Shown: piece by piece, positions 1 to 6,475 of the stretch
Numbering within the stretch: position 1 is the first letter of the stretch
Layout of the letters: each line of letters opens with the position of its first letter
Assembly: GCA_029210175.1 (NCBI GenBank)
Contig: JARGPL010000026.1
Span: 1-38,042, forward strand
Origin: Minwuia sp.
Lineage (GTDB): Bacteria > Pseudomonadota > Alphaproteobacteria > Minwuiales > Minwuiaceae
Direction: 5' to 3'
DNA length: 38,042 bases
Notes under the pieces: model-generated
Told to the model about the DNA's origin: nothing
The model's database searches: none
Seen by the model: only the letters and a program-made list of their open reading frames with translations
Position numbers and translations under genes: made by a program

Positions 1-74
1 ACCACCAGCGGATCGCCATGTTCACTCAGGCGCTCAAGATGTTCGGAAAGACCGAAAAGATTCATTGGGTTCAT
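1..74 (-). CDS. IS5-family transposase, N-terminal part, cut by window edge
   Basis: The minus strand reads from an ATG at 74 to the window edge and gives MNPMNLFGLSEHLERLSEHG followed by DPLVV, which resembles the opening of IS5-superfamily DDE transposases (an LxxHGDPL-type start). A good ribosome site (GGAGGATGCGCG) lies just before the ATG. The catalytic domain lies outside the window, so activity cannot be judged. The leader at about 75-118 is probably the end of this element, but I could not define its inverted repeat. It abuts the broken IS3-type orfA, so it may have inserted into it or been joined by deletion. Confidence 0.6.
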   Translation of the reverse strand, partial: MNPMNLFGLSEHLERLSEHGDPLV

Positions 75-112
75 CGCGCATCCTCCATGGAACCAATGAA
101 TCACAACCAGCC

Positions 113-298
113 TCAAATCGCGAGGTTAATGCGGGTGTCCATCTCGTCGGGTAGCAAGCCCGCGTACTTCTTCTTCCAATTGAAATACGTCGCCTGACTG
201 ATTCCTGCCTTCCGACAGATCTCAGCAACCGGCGTTCCCTCTTCGCCCTGCTTCAAAATGTACGCCTTCTGCACATCAGAAAACTTCGATGCCTTCAT
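113..298 (-). pseudogene. IS3-family transposase orfA, truncated
   Basis: The 61-residue product starts MKASKFSDVQKAYILKQGEE and continues with the helix-turn-helix GTPVAEICRKAGISQATYFNW followed by KKKYAGLLPDEM, typical of IS3-family OrfA, the DNA-binding half of the programmed-frameshift transposase. Intact OrfA proteins of this group are nearer 85-100 residues and carry a leucine-zipper-like segment after the DEM. Here the sequence changes abruptly to DTRINLAI and stops, so the zipper region is lost. A ribosome site (AGAAGGAGTGGAAGAGC) lies before the ATG at 298. The protein is probably non-functional in transposition. Confidence 0.75.
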
Positions 299-383
299 GC
301 TCTTCCACTCCTTCTACCCAGCCAGGGTTCAGGCGGAAAACTCTAACTCAGAACGATCCAGTTTTCAGGGGGCAGAGCAGTCA
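113..383 (-). mobile_element. IS3-family insertion sequence, left-end fragment
   Basis: This fragment holds the 5' part of an IS3-type element read on the minus strand. Its end is seen on the plus strand near 353-383 as a CCAGTTTTCAGGGGGCAGAG stretch, which resembles the terminal repeats of IS407-group IS3 elements. Next come a leader and the start of orfA. Only the first part of orfA survives; orfB and the other end are not in the window. The outer end lies inside the coding region of the IS5-type transposase remnant at 384-555, which shows that the IS3 element inserted into that older element. The inner boundary (about 113-145) is uncertain. Confidence 0.6.
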
Positions 384-555
384 CGTCAATGACCTCACGC
401 ATGTCCGTGGTCCGTGGCCGACCGCCGGTCCGGGCCGGTGGCACGAATGGGGAAAGAACAGACCACTCAAGGTCCGTCAAATCGGTTGGATAGCGCTCAA
501 AATCGCGTCTATGCTCGATCCGGGTGATATCAGTCTAGGGCATCGTGGCCTCCAT
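384..555 (-). pseudogene. IS5-family transposase N-terminus, interrupted
   Basis: Read on the minus strand, the frame gives MEATMP, a TAG stop at 535-537, then TDITRIEHRRDFERYPTDL and TDLEWSVLSPFVPPARTGG followed by RPRTTDMREVID. The LTDLEWSVLSP and RTTDMRE motifs are typical of the N-terminal domain of IS427-group IS5 transposases. Coding stops being recognisable at the IS3 junction near 384. The TAG could be a nonsense mutation, or the original start may differ; either way the gene is broken. Confidence 0.65.
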
Positions 556-622
556 CGAATCTTTGACAATCCGACGGAATCACATCCCACTGATATCACT
601 CAACAACTTTCAAATCAGGCTC
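536..622. repeat. 87-bp IS terminal repeat, copy 1
   Basis: This segment matches 1374-1460 in direct orientation at about 81 of 87 positions by eye. It contains the IS5-type terminal sequence and the transposase leader up to the ATGCCCTA start region. It marks two independent copies, or a duplication, of the same IS end about 840 bp apart, which could recombine and delete the AT-rich island between them. Confidence 0.8.
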
Positions 623-957
623 TCACAGAAACTGAAATCGACATCTAATTTTCAATCCATGTCAAAACAAAATTAACCGCAATGAATAAACATCCGATCA
701 TAACGCAAATTCTAGTATAACGCACACTTCTCTTCAATCTATCTTCAATATTTTTCTCTCATACAAAAAATGGATAAAGAAAAATATATATCAATTTGTC
801 TCGGGCCATCAGAAATCCAGATACATAAAAATACGTAGCGGCAACAAGACAAATTGACACCACCAAAAACGCACATCCACCTCCCCAAAACTCATCACAG
901 TTCAACAAAATTCGAAAATATCCTAGAGCCAAAAATTACCTCAAATGCCGTCCCTTA
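623..957. other. AT-rich non-coding island between IS remnants
   Basis: About 335 bases with no convincing gene on either strand. The composition is strongly AT-rich (runs such as AAAAATATATATCAATTTGT), unlike the GC-rich flanks. It contains a perfect 11-bp inverted repeat (792-802 and 847-857). This is probably foreign DNA carried in with mobile elements or the remains of a deleted region. Confidence 0.6.
792..857. repeat. 11-bp inverted repeat in AT-rich island
   Basis: TCAATTTGTCT at 792-802 and AGACAAATTGA at 847-857 are exact reverse complements separated by 44 bases. The span could form a long stem-loop or be a pair of protein-binding half sites. There is no adjacent T tract, so a simple terminator is unlikely. 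Confidence 0.5.
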
Positions 958-977
958 GAGCCTGATTCAAAAGTCTG

Positions 978-1393
978 TCAGACATCACAGTATCTTGCCA
1001 GTCGCCTGACGAGGATGCGGATGTGGGCGAAGGGTCCATGCTGTTGAGCTTTCGATGGATGTCTCCCAATCCCTGGCCAGTCTGCGGCATCTGCCGAGCC
1101 AGGCAAAGGTGCGCTCGACCACCCGGCGTCGTGGCAGCACCTTGAAGCCCCTGGTGGTGTCGCTGCGACGGATGACGTCGATGGTCCAGCCGCCATTGTT
1201 GCTCAACGCCCGTCTCAACTTGTCGCCGCCGTAACCTCCATCGGCAAGGACATGACGCAGGAACGGATAGAAGCGACGGATCGATTGCAGCGTTGGCACG
1301 GCACCGTCGCGATCCTGAACGACAGCGCTGTGAACAACGAGACCGACCATGAAGCCGTTGGGATCTGTCACGATAGGGCATCGTGGCCTCCAT
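978..1393 (-). pseudogene. IS5-family transposase, start fused to C-terminus, frameshifted
   Basis: ATG GAG GCC ACG ATG CCC TA at 1393 onward is the start region. It is joined out of frame to a recognisable C-terminal domain: IVTDPNGFMVGLVVHSA, then HVLADGGYGGDKLRRAL (second DDE Asp region) and LPRRRVVERTFAWLGRCRRL (the E-containing RWVVERTFAWL-type motif). A further frameshift near 1036 separates this frame from the natural end FAHIRILVRRLARY, which lies in another frame and stops at 978. At least two lesions make it a pseudogene. Confidence 0.75.
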
Positions 1394-1460
1394 CGAATCC
1401 TTGATAATCCGAAGGAATCACATCCCGCTGATATCACTCAGCAACTTTCAAGTCAGGCTC
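1374..1460. repeat. 87-bp IS terminal repeat, copy 2
   Basis: Direct repeat of 536-622 with about six substitutions, forming the 5' terminus of the 503-bp deleted element. Identity to copy 1 is high through the terminus and leader and ends exactly at the transposase start region, where copy 2 is fused to C-terminal sequence. Confidence 0.8.
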
Positions 1461-1531
1461 CAAGAGCAAGACCCGGGCACGGTCGTTTCAAATTTCGCCG
1501 ACAGAGTTCTCTCGACCTGTATGAAATTTCT

Positions 1532-2695
1532 TCACCCAAGCGCTGAATCGATCTCCGCCAGCAGGTCCTCGACGTTCTCCACACCGACGGAGAAGCGGAT
1601 CAGCGTGTCCGAGATGCCCAGTTCGGCGCGGACGTCCGGGGGCACGGAGGCGTGGGTCATGATGGCCGGGTGCTCGATCAGGCTTTCGACGCCGCCCAGA
1701 CTTTCGGCCAGGGCGAAGATCTCGCAGCGTTCCAGGAACTTCCGCGCATCATTGATGTCGCCCTTGATGAAGGCCGTGATCATGCCGCCAAAGGCATCCA
1801 TCTGGCTGCTGGCCAGGTCATGTTGCGGATGGCTTTCCAGGCCGGGGTAGATCACGCGGTCGATCTTCGGATGCGCCTCCAGATGGCGGGCAACCTTCAT
1901 CGCGCTCTCGCAATGCTGGCGCATGCGCAGGGCCAGGGTCTTCAGGCCGCGCAGGGCGAGGAAACTGTCGAAGGGGCCGAGGATGCTGCCGACGGCGTTC
2001 TGCAGATAGAACAGCCGTTCCTTCAGGTCCGGATTGTCACCGATGACGACGACGCCGCCCACCACATCCGAATGGCCGTTCAGGTACTTGGTGATCGAAT
2101 GCACCACGATGTCGGCACCGAAATCCAGCGGGCGCTGGCAGTAAGGAGTGGCAAAGGTATTGTCGCAGACCATCAGGATATTGCGGGCCTTGGCGATGCG
2201 GCTGATGGCGGACAGATCCACCAGTTTCAGCAGCGGGTTGGTCGGGCTTTCAACCCAGACCATGCGGGTCTTCGGCGTGATGGCAGATTCGAACTTCGCC
2301 GGATCGGCCAGATCGACGAAGCTGAAGTCCAGCGCCGCCGAGCGCTTCCGCACGTTTTCGAACAGGCGATAACTGCCGCCATACAGGTCATCCATCGCAA
2401 TGACATGATCGCCACTGTCCAGCAGTTCCAGCACCGTCCCCATGGACGCGAGGCCGGAGGCGAAGGCCAGGCCGTGCGCGCCATTCTCCAGATCCGCAAT
2501 GCAGGCTTCCAGCGCCTGCCGGGTCGGATTCTGGCTGCGGCTGTATTCATAGCCCTTGTGGACGCCCGGACTTTCCTGAACGTAGGTGGATGTGGCGTAG
2601 ATCGGCATCATCACCGCACCGGTGGTCGGGTCCGGGCGCTGACCGGCGTGGATGGCGCGGGTGGAAAAGCCCTGCCGGTTCTTCAGGTCAGCCAT
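1532..2695 (-). CDS. Cystathionine gamma-lyase/gamma-synthase family PLP enzyme
   Basis: A 387-residue cytosolic enzyme of the Cys/Met-metabolism PLP family. Family hallmarks are FSTRAIHAGQRPDPTTGAV near the N-terminus, YEYSRSQNPTR (about 50-59), the phosphate-binding FASGLASMGT region, the PLP ring-stacking DLYGGSYRLF segment, and SITKYLNGHSD with the PLP lysine at about residue 203. The C-terminus carries AESLGGVESLIEHPAIMTHA, common to cystathionine gamma-lyases and synthases. Length is normal. The reaction (gamma-lyase, gamma-synthase or beta-lyase) cannot be assigned from motifs. The ATG at 2695 has an AGGAG ribosome site. It lies 23 bases after the dioxygenase stop, so the two are probably co-transcribed, hinting at elimination chemistry on a related substrate. 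The IS remnants begin about 70 bases past its end. Confidence 0.9.
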   Translation of the reverse strand: MADLKNRQGFSTRAIHAGQRPDPTTGAVMMPIYATSTYVQESPGVHKGYEYSRSQNPTRQALEACIADLENGAHGLAFASGLASMGTVLELLDSGDHVIAMDDLYGGSYRLFENVRKRSAALDFSFVDLADPAKFESAITPKTRMVWVESPTNPLLKLVDLSAISRIAKARNILMVCDNTFATPYCQRPLDFGADIVVHSITKYLNGHSDVVGGVVVIGDNPDLKERLFYLQNAVGSILGPFDSFLALRGLKTLALRMRQHCESAMKVARHLEAHPKIDRVIYPGLESHPQHDLASSQMDAFGGMITAFIKGDINDARKFLERCEIFALAESLGGVESLIEHPAIMTHASVPPDVRAELGISDTLIRFSVGVENVEDLLAEIDSALG

Positions 2696-2718
2696 GGGCC
2701 GGACTCCTCAGGTGTGCT

Positions 2719-3924
2719 TCAGGTATTTGCCCCGGTGCGGCGGCGACGGGCGGCCATGCGCAGGGCGGATTCCAGTTCTTCCCTTTCCAGATAGCAGCCT
2801 CTCAGCCAGCGTCTACCCTCTGCGGCATCAAACGCTTTCCGCCCGTGCAGGATGCGGCGGTTGTCGAACAGCATCAGGTCGCCGGGCAGATAATCGAACA
2901 GCATCCGGTACTGCGGATCCATCAGCCGGGCATGCAGCAGCCGATCGGCGGCATACAGGTCCTCCACCAGGTCGAAGGGAGCATTCAACGGGCCGCGCAG
3001 GAAATAGATCGACCGCACCTCCACTATGGCCCCCGCCGCGTCCAGCACGATGGCCGGCGCATTCCAGCGATAGTCGGTATCGGTGGCGCGGTTCGACAGG
3101 TGCCAGGGAACGGTCGCCAGCAGGTGAAACGCATCCGGCTCCTCCGTCCGCAGATCCTCTGCCACGCGGAATCCGTCAATCATCATGGCCCGTCCGCCGC
3201 GGGTGGTGTTCTCCACGCAATGCAGCACCTGCAGGCCGGGCTGATATTCGCGCGTGGCCAGATCGACATGCGGGGCCAGTTCCAGCGATGTATAGGCATT
3301 GCTGCCCGACCCCGGTTCCACCCGCACGTTCCAGATGCGCCCGAAGTTGTTGTCACGAATGACACCGATGTGCGACGCCAGCTGCTCCGCGAAGCCCGGT
3401 TCTGCCGGTGTGCCGCGCAGACGTGCCAGGCCATGGCTGGCAACAGCGGTCAGGAAGGCCGCGAAGGTGTCCCGATCGTTCAGGATGTCGGAGCCATCGA
3501 AGCTTGGCGGTTCCGGGCATTCAGCTGTGGTCCAGAAGACCTTTTCCACCGCCGCGTCGTCCTGACGGCCACCATTCGAGTAGTCATGCAGACGCAGCCA
3601 GGCCGCATCGAACCGTGCGTCATGCCCCTCCGGCGCGAACCGCACGGCGATCACGTCGTCAGCCGCCAGTTCACACGTTGCAATGCGGATGTCTTCCGGC
3701 AGGTCGAGGGGGCTGAGAGCAATCTCCCGCGTGTCCAGATTGAAGGTCACGGGGTCGCAGGCATTGTTACGCAGCCAGATCGCGTGGTAGCGACTGACCC
3801 GACCGTCTGACCAGTCGACGGTCAGGATGCGTCCGTCACTGTCCACAGCGGAAACGGTTTCGGCCACTTGATAGCTCTCGAAATCCGGTGTCAGAACTTC
3901 AGTCGCTGTCTCGTCGGACGCCAT
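2719..3924 (-). CDS. Gamma-butyrobetaine hydroxylase-like Fe(II)/2-oxoglutarate dioxygenase
   Basis: A 401-residue protein with the two-part layout of gamma-butyrobetaine/trimethyllysine dioxygenases: an N-terminal DUF971-like domain (about 18-120, with the AIWLRNNAC motif) and a TauD/TfdA catalytic domain. The iron ligands are the H-x-D of APHVDLATREYQPGLQ (about residue 215) and the late histidine in LFDNRRILHGRKAF; the RGCYLER arginine probably binds 2-oxoglutarate. The Cys cluster that binds zinc in gamma-butyrobetaine hydroxylase is reduced to one Cys (residue 56). The start at 3924 is preferred over an upstream in-frame extension because GGAGGTGGCGGG precedes the ATG and homology begins there. 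It may hydroxylate a betaine-like or carboxylate substrate; carnitine synthesis is possible but unproven. Divergent from the aldolase gene. Confidence 0.85.
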   Translation of the reverse strand: MASDETATEVLTPDFESYQVAETVSAVDSDGRILTVDWSDGRVSRYHAIWLRNNACDPVTFNLDTREIALSPLDLPEDIRIATCELAADDVIAVRFAPEGHDARFDAAWLRLHDYSNGGRQDDAAVEKVFWTTAECPEPPSFDGSDILNDRDTFAAFLTAVASHGLARLRGTPAEPGFAEQLASHIGVIRDNNFGRIWNVRVEPGSGSNAYTSLELAPHVDLATREYQPGLQVLHCVENTTRGGRAMMIDGFRVAEDLRTEEPDAFHLLATVPWHLSNRATDTDYRWNAPAIVLDAAGAIVEVRSIYFLRGPLNAPFDLVEDLYAADRLLHARLMDPQYRMLFDYLPGDLMLFDNRRILHGRKAFDAAEGRRWLRGCYLEREELESALRMAARRRRTGANT

Positions 3925-4108
3925 CCCGCCACCTCCGAAGTCATCACCACCGCAAGGGATCAGAGTCCCGTGTCCGGCAGTACCATTGAAGCCCTGATCA
4001 CGACGCCGCATGTCGCCATCGGGCCGTTCATGTCGCAAGGCTGGTTTCCGCAGCCGCCTGTTTGCGGCAGTATGGGTGGCTATCGCTCGGCTGGAAGGGG
4101 ATGATGTC
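3925..4108. other. Divergent intergenic region, dioxygenase / aldolase
   Basis: 184 bases between two divergent operons of the metabolic locus. It must hold both promoters, but I see no strong -35/-10 pair, sigma-54 motif or clear operator palindrome. GGAAGGGG before 4109 serves as the ribosome site of the aldolase gene. Confidence 0.4.
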
Positions 4109-4855
4109 ATGAGCCAGACAATGCTGGAGATGCGGCAGGATCTTGCCTGTGCGCTGCGCTGGGCCGCACGACTGAACCTGCATGAAGGGGTCTGCAACCA
4201 TTTCTCCCTCGCCGTGCCGGACGATGATGGCGTCGTGCGCGGCAACCGCTTCCTGATCAATCCCTACGGCTGGCACTGGTCGGAGATCACGGCATCCTCT
4301 CTGGTCCTGCTCGACGACAAGGGCACGGTGCTGGAAGGGGAGCATGATGTGGAGACGTCCGCATTTACCATCCATCGTGGCATCCATGTCGCCGCGCCGA
4401 ATGCGGTCTGCGTGATGCACACCCACATGCCGCACGCCACGGCACTGACCCTGCTGGAAGATGGCGAGTTGAAGATGTGTGAGCAGAACGCCCTGAACTT
4501 CCATGACCGCATCGCCTACGACGACGACTACAACGGCCTGTCGGTGGATACCGATGAGGGCGACCGGATTGCATCGAAGCTGGGCAATCGCGCGGTTCTG
4601 ATGATGGCAAGCCATGGCGTGACGATGACCGGCAGATCGGTGGAAGAAGCCTTCACCGATCTCTACTATCTGGAACGCGCTGCCATGTTTCAGGTACTCG
4701 CCCGGTCCACTGGCGGCACGCTGCGTACGGTTTCGCCGGACGTGCAGCAGAAGACCGCGCAGCAGATGGCCGAAGAACGCCCGGCGCTGGCGGCCCGGCA
4801 TTTTGGCGCGCTGCGCCGCATCCTGCAACGCGAGGAACAGGAATACATGAACTGA
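4109..4855 (+). CDS. Class II aldolase/adducin family protein
   Basis: A 248-residue protein of the class II aldolase/adducin fold, which uses a divalent metal to cleave or decarboxylate sugar phosphates and hydroxy-keto acids. Visible motifs are NHFSLAVPD near the N-terminus, ITASSLVLLDDKG, the metal-site histidines in VMHTHMPHATAL, and MASHGVTMTGRSVEEAF carrying the later histidine. Length matches the family. ATG 4109 is chosen because homology (MLEMRQDLACALRWAARLNL) starts there and GGAAGGGG lies upstream; the longer upstream frame has no family likeness. Class II aldolases differ widely in substrate, so only the class is assigned. First gene of a probable four-gene operon reaching 7807. 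Confidence 0.88.
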   Translation: MSQTMLEMRQDLACALRWAARLNLHEGVCNHFSLAVPDDDGVVRGNRFLINPYGWHWSEITASSLVLLDDKGTVLEGEHDVETSAFTIHRGIHVAAPNAVCVMHTHMPHATALTLLEDGELKMCEQNALNFHDRIAYDDDYNGLSVDTDEGDRIASKLGNRAVLMMASHGVTMTGRSVEEAFTDLYYLERAAMFQVLARSTGGTLRTVSPDVQQKTAQQMAEERPALAARHFGALRRILQREEQEYMN

Positions 4856-4895
4856 GCCGCCACGTGCCGGACGCCACTGAAAGCACTGAACGCCC

Positions 4896-5183
4896 ATGAT
4901 CGTGATGGATCGTCCCCGACGGCTGCCGGACGGTCGGATCACAGCTCACCTGTTGTCTGATCTGGACGGGGACGCGGCCTACCGGGAACTGCTGCCGGTA
5001 GCGCTGGCGCTCGGCTGTCACCCGGTCTTCTACCAGTACCCGGGGCGCTACAAGGCCCACTTCGATCTGATCGGGCCACGCCGCATCAATGCGGCACTGG
5101 CTCATCCGGCGATCACAACCGTACCCCGCCGTCAGATCGCGGAGATCCTGCGCCGGCGCAAGCGCCACGAGATGGGGCGGTGA
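4896..5183 (+). CDS. DUF4031-like small protein
   Basis: A 95-residue basic protein starting MIVMDRPRRLPDGRITAHLL with LSDLDGDAAYRELLPVALAL, resembling DUF4031 proteins (a short family with an MIxVDxPxW...GRxxxHLxSD opening and an aspartate-rich N-terminus). Its function is unknown. Its stop overlaps the GTG start of the next gene (GTGA at 5180-5183), so translation of the two is probably coupled. The conserved Asp/His residues near the start suggest a small metal or nucleotide binding site, but this is inference. The upstream gap of 40 bases fits co-transcription with the aldolase. Confidence 0.7.
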   Translation: MIVMDRPRRLPDGRITAHLLSDLDGDAAYRELLPVALALGCHPVFYQYPGRYKAHFDLIGPRRINAALAHPAITTVPRRQIAEILRRRKRHEMGR

Positions 5184-6376
5184 ACCCACCTGCGCCGCCG
5201 TCAACCGACATTGCCATCATCGGTGGCGGGATCGTCGGATCGTCCGTCGCCTGGTGGCTGAAGGGGCATTTCCAGTTTCCCGGGTCCGTCACGGTGATCG
5301 AACCGGACCCGACCTATGCGGATGGCGCGACCAGCCGGTCCCTGGGGTCAATCCGCCAGCAGTTCTCCACACCAGAGAACATCATGCTGTCGCGTTTCGG
5401 CCTGAACTTCACGCGCGATATTGCCGAATGGATCGACCTGCCTGCCGACACGATGCCGGATGTGCAGTTTCATGCCGGGCACTATCTGTTGCTGGCGACA
5501 GACGCTGGCGCGGATGCCCTGCAAGCCAATGTCCGCGTGCAGCAGGGCATCGACGCGCCGGTGGCGCTGCTGTCCCCGAATGATGTCCGGGACCGCTTCC
5601 CCTGGATCAACACTGCCGACATATCCTGCGCCGCCCTGGGCCTGCGTGATGAGGGCTGGGTGGACCCTTACGCACTGTTGCAGACCTTTCGCCGTGCCGC
5701 CCGCGCCGCTGAAGTGACCTATGTTCAGGATCGGGTGTCGGGCATCACGCGGGATGACCATCGCATCACGGCAATGACACTCGGCGACGGATCGCGCCTG
5801 ACTGTCGGGGCGGTGGTCAACGCCACCGGCCCCTGGGCGGGTGCTGTGGCCGCGCTGGCCGGGATTGATCTGCCGGTCGTGCCGCGCAAGCGCACCGTGT
5901 TCCATGTGACGACACCGACGCCCCCTGCCGATCCTGTCCTTATCGTGGACCCGAGCGGCGTCTATGTCCGCCCGGAGGGCAATGGATTCCTGACCGGATC
6001 GTCGCCCCTGCCGGGCGCGCCGGATCCGGACGGGGGCACCCTCGACCCGGATTACGACCAGTTCGAAGGTGTCTGCTGGCCAGCCCTGGCGCACCGGTCA
6101 CCCGCTTTCGAGGCCCTGCGCATGACCAGTGCCTGGGGCGGTTTCTACGACTACAACACCTTCGATCAGAACGCGGTGCTGGGGCCACATGCCGACATCA
6201 GCAACTTCTATTTCGCCAACGGGTTTTCGGGTCACGGCGTGCAGCAGGCACCTGCGGTCGGACGGGCGCTGGCCGAATGGCTGTTGCAGGGACGCAGCAT
6301 CAGCCTGCCGCTGGACCTGTTCCGCCATGTCAGGATCGCTGCCGGTCAGCCCGTGGTGGAACGGGGCATCATCTGA
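5180..6376 (+). CDS. FAD-dependent oxidoreductase, DAO family
   Basis: A 398-residue D-amino-acid-oxidase-fold flavoprotein, the class of sarcosine oxidase, dimethylglycine dehydrogenase and FOXRED1. The FAD dinucleotide motif is IAIIGGGIVGSSVAWWLKGH at about 12-31; DGATSRSLGSIRQQFS follows, with a family-typical Ser/Arg segment. VVNATGPWAG (near 215) and the C-terminal YFANGFSGHGVQQAPAVGR close the FAD fold. It would oxidise a secondary or tertiary amine or an amino acid. It starts with GTG inside the stop of the small upstream gene; no better ATG is present near the N-terminus. Together with the aminotransferase and aldolase it points to amine or amino acid breakdown. Confidence 0.88.
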   Translation: MNPPAPPSTDIAIIGGGIVGSSVAWWLKGHFQFPGSVTVIEPDPTYADGATSRSLGSIRQQFSTPENIMLSRFGLNFTRDIAEWIDLPADTMPDVQFHAGHYLLLATDAGADALQANVRVQQGIDAPVALLSPNDVRDRFPWINTADISCAALGLRDEGWVDPYALLQTFRRAARAAEVTYVQDRVSGITRDDHRITAMTLGDGSRLTVGAVVNATGPWAGAVAALAGIDLPVVPRKRTVFHVTTPTPPADPVLIVDPSGVYVRPEGNGFLTGSSPLPGAPDPDGGTLDPDYDQFEGVCWPALAHRSPAFEALRMTSAWGGFYDYNTFDQNAVLGPHADISNFYFANGFSGHGVQQAPAVGRALAEWLLQGRSISLPLDLFRHVRIAAGQPVVERGII

Positions 6377-6475
6377 GCATTCGGTCGGGCTTACAGGTCT
6401 GGGCTGCGTCGGCGATGCTTGCGGAAACAGCCGGGCTGTCGAAAACTGTCAGCAGCCGAATGACAGGAGAGCGCG

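Larger units (their letters stand above)
384..622 (-). mobile_element. IS5-family (IS427-like) element, 5' fragment
   Basis: This is one end of an IS5-family element plus the start of its transposase gene. The terminus is TCAGGCTC at 615-622, the complement of GAGCCTGA. The terminal 87 bases (536-622) recur at 1374-1460 with about six differences. The rest of the element was lost or moved away when the IS3-type element inserted near 384. Confidence 0.65.
958..1460 (-). mobile_element. Internally deleted IS5-family element (503 bp, both ends kept)
   Basis: The element begins GAGCCTGATTCAAAAGTC at 958 and ends with the complement of GAGCCTGACTTGAAAGTT at 1460, an imperfect terminal inverted repeat. 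Inside, the 5' leader (1374-1460) is fused directly to the last third of the transposase gene; the middle, including the first catalytic Asp region, is missing. It therefore resembles a non-autonomous deletion derivative that a full-length relative could mobilise. No clear target duplication is visible (TTA on the left, CAA on the right). Confidence 0.65.

Noticed and set aside
289-648. 119-codon plus-strand frame across the IS fragments
   Set aside because: It runs antisense through two different IS fragments and cannot be an evolved gene.
1652-2794. Long open frame of 380 codons on the plus strand opposite the PLP lyase gene
   Set aside because: It is rich in His/Gln/Arg with no family motif and is antisense to a clear PLP enzyme; typical shadow frame in GC-rich DNA.
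2590-3810. 406-codon plus-strand frame opposite the dioxygenase
   Set aside because: No motif, overlaps two well-supported minus-strand genes.
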